Source: Bordetella ansorpii
Lineage (GTDB): Bacteria; Pseudomonadota; Gammaproteobacteria; Burkholderiales; Burkholderiaceae_B
Assembly: GCF_900078315.1 (NCBI RefSeq)
Contig: NZ_FKBS01000014.1
Span: 1,213,847 to 1,277,846 of the forward strand
Direction of reading: 5' to 3'
DNA length: 64,000 nt
The notes below the pieces were generated by a model. That model was given only the letters and a program-made list of their open reading frames with translations, made no database searches and was not told the DNA's origin. Below, in pieces: positions 56,050 through 64,000 of the stretch. Each line of letters begins with the position of its first letter. Positions within the stretch are counted from its first letter, which is position 1. The position numbers and the translations under genes were made by a program.

Positions 56050-57186
56050 ATGAAACTTACAAAAACTCTGTTTGCGGGTGCCCTGATGGCCGCGATGGCT
56101 GGCACTGCCGCCGCCGAAACTTCGGTGACGCTCTATGGCTTGGTCGATCTGGGGATTGTGTATCAACGCGGCAAGGTCGGTACCAGCGACGCCAACCGCC
56201 CCGAGTATGGCGGTGATTATCACTCCCGCGTCGGCATGAACAGCGGCAACCAGAGCGGCTCGCGCTTCGGTCTGCGCGGCGTCGAAGACCTGGGCGGTGG
56301 CTTGCAAGCCAACTTCGTGCTCGAGAACGGCTTCACGGCCAACGACGGCAATCGTGACCAGGCTGGCCGCCTGTTCGGCCGCCGCGCCACGGTGGGCCTG
56401 TCGAACGACGCATGGGGCAGCATCGACCTGGGCCGTACGACCAACATCGCTTCGGACTGGTTCGGCAACATCGATCCGTTCGGCACCGACTTCTGGACGG
56501 CGTCGATGGGTACGACCTTCAGCGCCGCCAACACGGTCCGCTACGACAACATGGTCCTGTACACCGGCCCGAACATCGGCGGTTTCCAGGGCGCGGTCGG
56601 CTACTCGTTCTCGTTCGACGACGTCGAGCGTCCGACCCAGTTCGCCACCAATGAAAACAGCCGCGCGGTCACCGCCGGCTTGCGTTACAGCGGTGGCCCG
56701 CTGCAAGTGGTCTTCACGTACGATCAGCAGATGCTCAAGCCGAGCCAGCCGTCGCCCCAGCAGTTCATTCTGGGCGCGTCGTATGACTTCGAAGTCGTGA
56801 AACTGTCGCTGGCCTATGGCCGTTCGTCCGACGGTGTCATGATCGGCCAGGGCTACGACCTGATGGGCGGCCGCTTTAACGACAACACCCCGGCGCGTGG
56901 CCAAGGCATGACCAACGACCACTTCACCTGGGACAACCTGAAGATCAACTCGTACATGGTCGGCGTGAGCGCGCCGATCGGCGGCGCCAGCAACGTGTTC
57001 GCGTCTTGGCAGCGTGCCGACCCGAACCAGGGCCTGGATACGACCGATGTGTACAGCTTGGGCTACACCTACGACCTGTCCAAGCGTACCAACCTGTACG
57101 CCTTCGGTTCGTATGCCGACGATGCCGCCTTCACGGCCGGCAACAAGATTGCGACCGTCGGCGTGGGCCTGCGCCACCGCTTCTAA
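56050..57186 (+). CDS. Gram-negative porin, Bordetella/Burkholderia type
   Basis: This 378-residue trimeric outer-membrane porin has a signal peptide (MKLTKTLFAGALMAAMAGTA then AA) and the mature start ETSVTLYGLVDLGI, the typical porin_4 beginning. RFGLRGVEDLGGGLQANFVL (near residue 75) and the Gly-rich strands follow. The final residues VGVGLRHRF end in the C-terminal Phe. ATG 56050 is preferred because it gives this signal peptide; the frame opens 60 nt earlier. A 260-bp AT-rich leader precedes it, and an excellent terminator follows. Confidence 0.95.
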   Translation: MKLTKTLFAGALMAAMAGTAAAETSVTLYGLVDLGIVYQRGKVGTSDANRPEYGGDYHSRVGMNSGNQSGSRFGLRGVEDLGGGLQANFVLENGFTANDGNRDQAGRLFGRRATVGLSNDAWGSIDLGRTTNIASDWFGNIDPFGTDFWTASMGTTFSAANTVRYDNMVLYTGPNIGGFQGAVGYSFSFDDVERPTQFATNENSRAVTAGLRYSGGPLQVVFTYDQQMLKPSQPSPQQFILGASYDFEVVKLSLAYGRSSDGVMIGQGYDLMGGRFNDNTPARGQGMTNDHFTWDNLKINSYMVGVSAPIGGASNVFASWQRADPNQGLDTTDVYSLGYTYDLSKRTNLYAFGSYADDAAFTAGNKIATVGVGLRHRF

Positions 57187-57244
57187 GCAACACTGCGACT
57201 GCAGGGTTCGCCTCGCCTGAGCAGGGCCGGGGCACCCATCTCAA

Positions 57245-57274
57245 AGCCGCCTTCGCGAGAAGGCGGCTCTTTTT
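57245..57274 (+). terminator. terminator after the porin gene
   Basis: AGCCGCCTTC (57245-57254) and GAAGGCGGCT (57259-57268) pair perfectly over 10 bp with loop GCGA, followed by CTTTTT. Confidence 0.95.
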
Positions 57275-57341
57275 ATGACAGCGGCGGCATGGCGCGGCGA
57301 TCGAGAGACCCGCCGCGCGCGATAAGGCCGGATGCGCGGTC

Positions 57342-58040
57342 TCAGCCCGGAATGGCCAGGCCGCGTTCGACGGCGGGCCGGGCCACGAAGGCGTCCAGCA
57401 CGCGGCGCACATTGGCGAACCGATCGAATTCGACCAGCTCGCCCGCGCCGTAGAAACCGATCAGGTTGCGGATCCACGGGAAGGTGGCGATGTCGGCGAT
57501 GGTGTATTCGCCGCCCATGATCCAGTCGCGGCCTTGCAGGTGCTTGTCCAGCACGCCCAGCAGGCGCTTGGACTCGGCGACGTAGCGGTCGCGAGGACGC
57601 TTGTCTTCGTAGTCCTTGCCGGCGAACTTATGGAAAAAGCCCAGTTGGCCGAACATGGGGCCGATGCCGCCCATCTGGAACATCACCCATTGCAGGGTTT
57701 CATAGCGGGCGGCGACGTCCTGCGGCATGAATTGCCCGCTCTTGGCGGCCAGGTAGACCAGGATGGCGCCGGATTCGAACAGCGGCAGCGGGCGGCCGTC
57801 GGGCCCGTTGGGGTCGAGGATGGCCGGAATCTTGTTGTTCGGACTCAGCGACAGGAATTCGGGCGTCAACTGGTCGTTGCTGCCGAAGTCGACCTTGTGC
57901 GCCTCGTAGGGCAGGCCGGTTTCTTCCAGCATGATCGACACCTTCACGCCGTTCGGCGTGGGCAGCGAATAGAGCTGGATGCGGTCCGGGTGCTGGGCCG
58001 GCCACTTTTGCGTGATGGGGAAGTCGGAGAGTGCGTTCAT
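57342..58040 (-). CDS. glutathione S-transferase, YfcG/YghU-like
   Basis: This 232-residue protein has an N-terminal thioredoxin-fold domain, with IQLYSLPTPNGVKVSIMLEE and the cis-Pro loop NNKIPAILDP. A C-terminal helical domain contains GGEYTIADIATFPWIRN. The pattern is closest to the Nu-class YfcG/YghU group, which reduces disulfides with glutathione; the Thr/Asn near position 29-30 is consistent with that. It starts at ATG 58040 and is followed by the porin terminator convergently. No operon partner is evident. Confidence 0.92.
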   Translation of the reverse strand: MNALSDFPITQKWPAQHPDRIQLYSLPTPNGVKVSIMLEETGLPYEAHKVDFGSNDQLTPEFLSLSPNNKIPAILDPNGPDGRPLPLFESGAILVYLAAKSGQFMPQDVAARYETLQWVMFQMGGIGPMFGQLGFFHKFAGKDYEDKRPRDRYVAESKRLLGVLDKHLQGRDWIMGGEYTIADIATFPWIRNLIGFYGAGELVEFDRFANVRRVLDAFVARPAVERGLAIPG

Positions 58041-58077
58041 GGAAGTCAGGGTCCGATGAAGGGTCGCTGGCGAGGCG

Positions 58078-58485
58078 CTATGTGTGCTGATCGCCGTCTA
58101 CGTACAGCCACCGTCCGTCTTGCCGGACGAAGCGGCTGGTCTCGTGCAGGCGCGATGCGCGGCCGTCCTGCCGGCAGCGCGCCACGAATTCGACGATGGC
58201 GTGATCGTCATTCTGCTTCTCGTGCCGGCGCACCTGCAGGCCCAGCCACTTGAGGTTCGGCGGATTGGGCGCCAGGTCGGCCGGCCGGGTGTCCGGGTGC
58301 CAGGTCTGCCGTAAGTAGTCCAGCAGGTCCAGCACGAAGGCGCTGTAGCGCGAGCGCATCAGGGATTCCGCATCGGGCGCCTGCAAGCGCCTGGGGCCTT
58401 GGTGCCAGCGGCCGCAGCAGCCCGCATAGGGGCGCTTGCTGTCGCAGGGGCAAGGCGAGGTCGAGGAGAAGGGGGAGGCTTTCAC
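58078..58485 (-). CDS. YchJ-family SEC-C motif protein
   Basis: This 135-residue protein has an N-terminal SEC-C metal site: Cys12, Cys14, Cys23, Cys24 (PCPCDSKRPYAGCCGRWHQG). The NTF2-like body includes LMRSRYSAFVLDLLDYLRQ near residue 42 and ends YVDGDQH. This is the YchJ/UPF0225 pattern. The function is unknown. It starts 37 nt upstream of the GST gene's start region, in the same direction, so they may be cotranscribed, GST last. Confidence 0.9.
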   Translation of the reverse strand: MKASPFSSTSPCPCDSKRPYAGCCGRWHQGPRRLQAPDAESLMRSRYSAFVLDLLDYLRQTWHPDTRPADLAPNPPNLKWLGLQVRRHEKQNDDHAIVEFVARCRQDGRASRLHETSRFVRQDGRWLYVDGDQHT

Positions 58486-58617
58486 GCGGGCATTTTGGCA
58501 TGAAGCCGGGGCGTTCCGGCACTTGCCCGGACGGCATGGCGGGGTAATCCGGTGGGCCGTCGCGAGGGCTGCGGGCCGGTATTCCGGGCCCTGGAAAGGG
58601 CTCGGGCCGGTGGGGCC

Positions 58618-58890
58618 TCAGGCGACCAGGTCGGCGTACTCGGGATGGCGCCGCACGTACACGGCGGCGTACGAGCAAAGCGGGCGCACCCGCCAGTGCT
58701 GCTCGCGCGCCGCATCCAGCGCCACGCGCGTCAGGCCGGCGGCGATGCCCCGTCCGCCGACGGCCGGCGGCACACCCGTGTGGGTGATCGTCATCACGCC
58801 ATCGTCCAACTGGTAGTCCAGCACGCAAAGGTGCCCGTCGACCGTGCATTCGAAACGGCTGGCCGCTGCGTTGTGGGTGATGTCCGTCAT
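58618..58890 (-). CDS. small GNAT-like acetyltransferase (YjdJ/NATD1 type)
   Basis: This 90-residue protein is the small one-domain GNAT type: CTVDGHLCVLDYQLDDGVMT, then ITHTGVPPAVGGRGIAAGLT with the acetyl-CoA loop GGRGIA, and LCSYAAVYVRRHPEYADLV. ATG 58890 is preferred; a longer frame adds an Arg-rich segment without support. It lies between nhaA and the YchJ gene on the same strand. The acceptor is unknown. Confidence 0.88.
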   Translation of the reverse strand: MTDITHNAAASRFECTVDGHLCVLDYQLDDGVMTITHTGVPPAVGGRGIAAGLTRVALDAAREQHWRVRPLCSYAAVYVRRHPEYADLVA

Positions 58891-59034
58891 GCAAGGTTCC
58901 TCGTGGGAGTCTGTCTTTGGCTGGGGGCCCAGCAGGCGGCGTGCCCGAGCAGCCGCGCAGGCCAGCATCGGGTGCAGGCCGGTGCCATGCCGAGGCGGGT
59001 CGGCGTGCCCCGGCGCCCGTGCGCATGGCGCCTG

Positions 59035-60372
59035 CTAGCCTGTCCTCAGCCCACGACGATACATCACCCCCCACGCCAGGCCCAGCATCGCCGACACCAG
59101 CGATCCCGCCAGCACGCCCAGCTTGGCCGCGCCCAGCAGCACGGGATCGTCGAAGGCCAGCATGGCGATGAAGATGGACATCGTGAAGCCGATACCCGCC
59201 AGCAGGCCGACCAGCGCGATGCCGCTCCAGGAGACCCCGGGCGGCAGGCGGCACCAGCCCAGCCGGACTGCGAGCCAGCCCATGCCGATCACGCCCAGCG
59301 GCTTGCCCAGCACCAGCGCCAGCGAGACGCCGGCCACGATCCATTGCGGGCCGGCGGCGGACAGGTCCACGCCCTGCAGGCTGACGCCGGCATTGGCCAG
59401 GGCGAACACGGGCATGATGCCGTAGGCGACCCAGGGATGCAGTGCCATCTGGACGCGGGTGACGGGCGGCAGCATTTCCCGCTGGGCCAGGCGCACCTGC
59501 TTCAACGGTCCCGCCAGGTGGTGCGGGTCTTGCGAACCACGCAATGTCTCGGCGGCGTTGCCCAGCAGATCCAGCGGGCGCTCGTGCATGGGCCGCGCCA
59601 CGACCGGCGTCATCATGCCCAGCACCACGCCCGCCAGCGTGGGATGCGCGCCGGTCATCAACAGGCCCGTCCACGTGATCGCGCCGGGAAGCAGGTAGGC
59701 GAAGGCCGAGCCGATGCCGATGCGCTGGAACGCCAGCACCATCAGCAGGCCCAGTCCCGCGACCAGGAAGCCCTGGTAATCGAGGCCGCCCGAGTAGAAC
59801 ACGGCAATGATCAGCACGGCGACGATGTCGTCAATGATCGCCAGCGCCAGCAGGAAGACGCGGACATTGGCGGGAATCGATTTGCCCAGCAGCGCCAGCA
59901 CGCCGACCGCGAAGGCGATGTCGGTGGCGGTAGGGACGGCCCAGCCCCGCAGCCCTGATGGATCGCCATTCACGCCCACGTAGATCAGCGCCGGCACGGC
60001 CACGCCGCCCAGCGCCGCCATGATCGGCAGGCCCGCCTGCTTCAGGTCGCTGAGTGCCCCTTCGTGGATCTCGCGGCGGATCTCCATGCCCACGACCAGG
60101 AAGAACAAGGTCATCAGCCCGTCGTTGATCCAGAAGTGCAGCGATTGCGAAAACGTGAGGTCACCCAGCCCGATGGAGACCGGCAGGTGCCAGAGATGGT
60201 GATAGCTGTCGGACAGCGAGGAATTGGCCCAGATCAGCGCGGCGGCCGCGGCGATGACCAGCACGATGCCGCTGGCGGCTTCGATGTGCAGGAAACGTTC
60301 GAGGGTGGCGAAGGCCCGTTCGGCCAAGACTTGGGCGCGCGGCAAGGGCTGCCGCGGGGTGGGGGCGTGCAT
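59035..60372 (-). CDS. nhaA: Na+/H+ antiporter NhaA
   Basis: This 445-residue antiporter exports sodium in exchange for protons. It has 12 helices, with the start [20 protein letters not shown] near residue 34 and the unwound-helix segment [18 protein letters not shown] near 148. The ion-binding Asp pair is in [13 protein letters not shown] near 178 (E. coli Asp163 and Asp164). [19 protein letters not shown] is the last conserved helix. ATG 60372 is preferred. An ATTGTA at 60452-60457 (TACAAT on the minus strand) may be the -10. It is slightly longer than E. coli NhaA. Confidence 0.95.
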   Translation of the reverse strand: MHAPTPRQPLPRAQVLAERAFATLERFLHIEAASGIVLVIAAAAALIWANSSLSDSYHHLWHLPVSIGLGDLTFSQSLHFWINDGLMTLFFLVVGMEIRREIHEGALSDLKQAGLPIMAALGGVAVPALIYVGVNGDPSGLRGWAVPTATDIAFAVGVLALLGKSIPANVRVFLLALAIIDDIVAVLIIAVFYSGGLDYQGFLVAGLGLLMVLAFQRIGIGSAFAYLLPGAITWTGLLMTGAHPTLAGVVLGMMTPVVARPMHERPLDLLGNAAETLRGSQDPHHLAGPLKQVRLAQREMLPPVTRVQMALHPWVAYGIMPVFALANAGVSLQGVDLSAAGPQWIVAGVSLALVLGKPLGVIGMGWLAVRLGWCRLPPGVSWSGIALVGLLAGIGFTMSIFIAMLAFDDPVLLGAAKLGVLAGSLVSAMLGLAWGVMYRRGLRTG

Positions 60373-60512
60373 GGTCGCGAAGACTCCGCGTGGCGGCCCG
60401 ACCGACGCATGAACCTGCCCGCTGCGGAATGCAACTGACACCCAGCCAATAATTGTATCGGATTTCAGGCCAACCAAGGGCGCGATGCCGCCTGCGTTGG
60501 CCGCTGGAACGG

Positions 60513-61418
60513 TCAGGCCGCCAGCCGCTGCGCGGGGGCTTCTTCGACCAGATGCATCGCGCGCGCGAGCTTTGCCGTCAGTTCGGCGCTGGCCGGCATC
60601 ATGGGCGGGCGCAGTTCGTCGACGATCAGTCCCTGCATCGACAGCGCGCGCTTCAAGGGCGCGGGATTGGGTTGCGCGAACAGCAGCCGGATCAGCTTGC
60701 GCAAAGGGGCGAACAGCGCCTCGGCCCGTGCGGCGTCGCCCGTGCGAGCGGCGTGCATCATGGCCACGAAGCGCTCGGGAAACAGGTGCGCCGCCGCGGG
60801 GATGGCGCCCGTGCCGCCCGCCAGGAAATGATCCATCAGCATGTTGTCCGCGCCGCACAGCGGCTGCACGCGGCCATGCAAGGTCAGGGTGGTGAGCAGC
60901 GCCGGATGGCATTCCTTCACGGCCGCGTATTGCGGGTCGCGCGCCAGGGTCTCCATGGTCTCGACCGTCAGGGCCACGCCCGTGCGTTCCGGGATGTTGT
61001 ACAGGATGATGGGCCGCTCGGTGGCCCAGGCGACCTGGTGGTAGTGCCAGATGATGCCGGCCTGGCTGGGCCGCAGATAGCACGGCGGCGGCACCAGGTA
61101 GCCGGCCGGCTCCAGGCGGTCCAGGCGGCGGATCAGCGTGGTGACGCTGCGCGTGTCGATGCCGCCCGCACCGACCACGACGGGCAGGGTGTCCGCATCG
61201 CTGCGCACGGCTTGCAGCAGTTCGCATTTCTCGGCGACGGACAGCAGGCTGCCTTCGCCGGTGGAGCCGAACAGCACCAGCCCGGCCATGCCGGCCTGGC
61301 GGTAGCGGCGGGCCAGTGCCTGGGCGGCATACAGATCGACGCGGCCCTGGCGCAGCGGGGTGACCAGGGGCAGCCACAGGCCGTCGAAGCGGGCGGCATC
61401 GTGCGGGGCGGTGTTCAT
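60513..61418 (-). CDS. DapA/NAL-family aldolase-lyase
   Basis: This 301-residue (beta/alpha)8 protein belongs to the dihydrodipicolinate synthase/N-acetylneuraminate lyase family. GSTGE at residues 51-55 binds the substrate carboxylate, Tyr140 ([10 protein letters not shown]) and the Schiff-base Lys168 (AAVKECHP) are in place. The exact reaction, dihydrodipicolinate synthesis, sugar-acid lysis or another aldol cleavage, is not fixed by these residues. Its ATG overlaps the stop of the small upstream gene (ATGA), so translation is coupled. Confidence 0.88.
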   Translation of the reverse strand: MNTAPHDAARFDGLWLPLVTPLRQGRVDLYAAQALARRYRQAGMAGLVLFGSTGEGSLLSVAEKCELLQAVRSDADTLPVVVGAGGIDTRSVTTLIRRLDRLEPAGYLVPPPCYLRPSQAGIIWHYHQVAWATERPIILYNIPERTGVALTVETMETLARDPQYAAVKECHPALLTTLTLHGRVQPLCGADNMLMDHFLAGGTGAIPAAAHLFPERFVAMMHAARTGDAARAEALFAPLRKLIRLLFAQPNPAPLKRALSMQGLIVDELRPPMMPASAELTAKLARAMHLVEEAPAQRLAA

Positions 61419-61717
61419 CGCAGCACCGCCGTCAAAGGATGGATGGCGCCGAATTCCGCCTGGGGCAGCGCGCACATGATGACGTGCATGGCCGAGTCGA
61501 TGTCGTGGCGCGTGCCGCGCAACAGCATGGTGGTGGGGCCGCCCGCGGGATCGGCGTCCAGGATGCGGACTTCGGCGGGCACGTCCCCGGCGCGGCGCAG
61601 CGCCAGGTGCAGGTTCATGATTTCGCGCGGGGGGATGCGCACGGTCATCGAAATGGCGTCGCCCAGCGGCATGGGAATCGGCATGGCGGGGCGGGGCTGG
61701 CGTTGCGGTTGAAGCAT
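61415..61717 (-). CDS. about 100-residue protein of unknown function, coupled to the DapA-like gene
   Basis: I do not recognise the family. The part from [20 protein letters not shown] to [20 protein letters not shown] looks well folded and soluble: beta strands alternate with one amphipathic helix. The start is uncertain; ATG 61717 gives 100 residues and ATG 61684 gives 89. Neither has a good Shine-Dalgarno. Its stop overlaps the DapA-like start, so the two are probably functionally linked, perhaps as a regulatory or substrate-binding partner. Confidence 0.55.
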   Translation of the reverse strand: MLQPQRQPRPAMPIPMPLGDAISMTVRIPPREIMNLHLALRRAGDVPAEVRILDADPAGGPTTMLLRGTRHDIDSAMHVIMCALPQAEFGAIHPLTAVLR

Positions 61718-61830
61718 GGCGGTTGGGGGGCGCGGGGCCGCGGTGGGCGGCTGCCGTTGGCCGTGGTTGCTGACGAGTCCACTATAGGAAGCCCGCCATA
61801 AACCCCGCGGAAAAATGCCGCCCGCCCGCG

Positions 61831-61849
61831 TAAAAATGGCGTCAACGCC
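61831..61849 (-). terminator. weak terminator downstream of the TorF-like porin gene
   Basis: On the minus strand GGCG-TTGA-CGCC (61849-61838) is followed by ATTTTTA. The stem is short but the T-tract is good. It begins 9 nt after the gene stop. Confidence 0.5.
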
Positions 61850-61857
61850 TTTGCGGA

Positions 61858-62646
61858 TCAGAACGTCCTGGTCAGGGTCAGCAGGCCGGTGGCGCGGCCC
61901 ATGTCGCGGCCGTGGCTGTTGGTATAGACGCCGCGGTCGGCGTTGGTGTCCAGGTAGGCGGCGCTGAGGCTGAATCCCTGTCCCAGGTCTTTCGTCAGGC
62001 CCAGCTTCCAGTCCCAGTAAGAGCCGCGATCCAGGTCGCGCACGTACTGGTAGCCGACGTGGGCGTTCAGGGTCAGGCCCCACACGCCGGTGTCGACGTT
62101 GCCGCTCAGGTCAATGTACTGGCTGCCGCTGCTGCGGGCGAAGCCGAACAGATTGGTGACGGCGTACGAGTATTTCAGGAACACCGGGCCATATCCGACG
62201 CCGGCGTACAGCTCGGTGGTGTTCGGACTGATGTAGCCGGACGGATAGTCGCCGGGGTAGTAGTACCGCAGCACGCCCACGTCGAAGGGCACGCCGTCGG
62301 TGAACTGGCCCTTGTAGCCGCCGTAGAAGTCCATTTCGATAGGAGCGGAGACGTCGGTGTTGCTGTCGTCCAGCCAACTGATGCTGGAGTTCCAGTTGCC
62401 CAGATAGAGGCCGCTGGCGTGCGCGACGTCGAAGCCGCCCGACACCGCCGGCCGGTTGTTGCTCTGCATGAGGCCGCGGTAGCGGTACTGGCTGGCCAGC
62501 GACAGATTGGCGCTGAGTGTGCAGGAAGGCGAATCTTCGGTGGACGGCTGTTGCTGTGCCTGGGCTTCATGGATCAGGGCCAGCGAGGCCAGCAGGACGC
62601 CGGCGGAAAGGGTGGCGCAAAACCTGGGCAGGCGGGTGGACGGCAT
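61858..62646 (-). CDS. TorF-family putative outer-membrane porin
   Basis: This 262-residue protein has a signal peptide (MPSTRLPRFCATLSAGVLLA then AQAQ) and an N-terminal LSANLSLASQYRYRGLMQSN, the start signature of the TIGR02001 family. About 12 amphipathic beta strands follow, for example SGLYLGNWNSSISWL and VFLKYSYAVTNLFGF, and the last strand ends GLLTLTRTF with the C-terminal Phe. ATG 62646 is used. It is a single gene with a terminator on each side. Substrates are unknown. Confidence 0.88.
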   Translation of the reverse strand: MPSTRLPRFCATLSAGVLLASLALIHEAQAQQQPSTEDSPSCTLSANLSLASQYRYRGLMQSNNRPAVSGGFDVAHASGLYLGNWNSSISWLDDSNTDVSAPIEMDFYGGYKGQFTDGVPFDVGVLRYYYPGDYPSGYISPNTTELYAGVGYGPVFLKYSYAVTNLFGFARSSGSQYIDLSGNVDTGVWGLTLNAHVGYQYVRDLDRGSYWDWKLGLTKDLGQGFSLSAAYLDTNADRGVYTNSHGRDMGRATGLLTLTRTF

Positions 62647-62751
62647 GGCTTGATTCTCCTGTGTCGGCGCCAAAGGAAGCGCCGAGCGGCACAGTAGAGA
62701 CAAGCGCATAAGCTGCGCGTAAAGACTGCGGGTGCTCGCGTAAGCGGGACG

Positions 62752-62777
62752 TAAAAACGGCGCCGGGAAGGCGCCGT
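62752..62777 (-). terminator. terminator of the lolA gene
   Basis: On the minus strand ACGGCGCC and GGCGCCGT (62777-62757) form a perfect 8-bp stem with loop TTCCC, followed by TTTTTAC. Confidence 0.92.
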
Positions 62778-62804
62778 GATGGGGCTTCGATGACGCGATG
62801 GCGC

Positions 62805-63442
62805 CTACATTTTCACCACGTCGGTGCCCGCGGGCGGGGTGAACTGGAACTCGGTGGCTGGCAGCGAGGGGTTGGGCTGCAGGTCGGACAGCTCCACGCG
62901 CGTGGTCTGGCCGAAGGCGTCGAGCAGTTCGATGCGCACGGGCTGGTTGTCCTTCATGCCGATGTCGACCTGCGAGAAACCGGCGTCGGCGCTGCGCGGC
63001 TTGGCGCGCAGCCACTCCAGGCCGTCGCGCGCGGGCAGCGGCGAGACCTGGAAGGCCTGCTCCAGGTTGCCCGAGCCGAACAGGATGGCGGCGGGCGAGG
63101 TGCCGATGGCCTGGTCGACCTTGCGCACCGTGACCTGAGCCAGGTCGGGGTCGTATTGGTAGACCTGCTGGCCGTCGGCGACGATGCGCTGTTCGTACGG
63201 CAGCTTGACCCGCCAGTTGAACTTGCCGGGACGCTGGAAGGCGAAGGTGCCGCTTTGCGTCTTGGGCTTGGCGCCCTGCGCGCCCGAGGTGCTCTGGGTG
63301 AACGAACCCGTGGCGGCCTGCACCGTGGAGACGAAGGTTTTCAGCTGTTCCTGGGCGCTGGCGGCCATGCTGGCCGCGGCGGCCATCAGCGGGCACAGGC
63401 CCAGCACCGCCACGGCGGCCAATCGGTGAAGACGGCTTTTCA

Positions 63443-63446
<4 letters not shown>
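62805..63446 (-). CDS. lolA: outer-membrane lipoprotein carrier protein LolA
   Basis: This 213-residue periplasmic chaperone carries lipoproteins to LolB. It has a signal peptide ([20 protein letters not shown] then AAA) and the mature part [20 protein letters not shown]. The [20 protein letters not shown] segment near residue 65 is the hallmark, and [20 protein letters not shown] follows. Its start overlaps the end of ftsK, the common gene order in Betaproteobacteria. Either ATG of the MM pair may be used. Confidence 0.95.

Positions 63447-64000
<554 letters not shown>

Overview
The window is high-G+C DNA, densely coded on both strands and without phage or IS genes. Gene content points to a betaproteobacterium of the family Alcaligenaceae, most likely Bordetella or Achromobacter. 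The signs are a Bug-type tripartite tricarboxylate receptor, the order hrcA-hemH-grpE-(thioredoxin-like)-dnaK-dnaJ, neighbouring dimeric and monomeric isocitrate dehydrogenases, and a Bordetella-like porin beside msbA. The assignment rests on recalled gene families, not on a search. No rRNA, tRNA, CRISPR array or transposase was seen.

Layout. 1-4787: an operon for a three-subunit molybdenum hydroxylase (FAD, 2Fe-2S and Mo subunits) with a CoxG-like protein, entered by the tail of a dihydroxyphthalate-decarboxylase-like gene. 4854-11817: heat-shock block with hrcA, hemH, a small repeat protein, grpE, a thioredoxin-like gene, dnaK and dnaJ. Textbook sigma-32 promoters precede grpE and dnaK. 11818-18534: AraC regulator, a complete OMF-EmrA-EmrB drug efflux pump, and a TetR regulator divergent from a PdxI-like reductase. 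18666-21153: a GbsR-type regulator, an SDR-DoxX fusion and a DUF2269 membrane protein, tied together by two nearly identical operators. 21191-27795: a minus-strand catabolic cluster (enolase-superfamily enzyme, AhpD-like protein, Bug receptor, acyl-CoA ligase, enoyl-CoA hydratase, AcuI reductase, thiol dioxygenase).

28172-30925: M16 zinc peptidase. 30989-34602: phnDCEE transporter behind a PhoB-box-like repeat array. 34728-35723: a GNAT acetyltransferase and an unknown gene. 35743-42360: iron-siderophore locus with DUF3325, a PepSY reductase broken by an in-frame stop, DUF3649, FecI, FecR and a FecA-type receptor. 42491-44558: VWA and MoxR pair. 44717-45488: two cytochromes c. 45558-46409: a low-G+C two-gene islet of unknown function. 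46515-50834: DUF1841, icd and monomeric idh. 51138-55789: an unknown gene, YkgJ, YdcF, a heptosyltransferase and msbA. 56050-60372: porin, GST, YchJ, a small GNAT and nhaA. 60513-64000: DapA-like lyase with an unknown partner, a TorF-like porin, lolA and the C-terminus of ftsK.

The most interesting points are the duplicated GbsR operator with a probable leaderless autoregulated transcript, the three-unit Pho box before phnD, the nonsense codon in the siderophore-locus reductase, the low-G+C two-gene islet, and a possible thiol/acyl-CoA pathway that joins a thiol dioxygenase to an acrylyl-CoA reductase. None of these proves a wholly new system; each is stated with its test.
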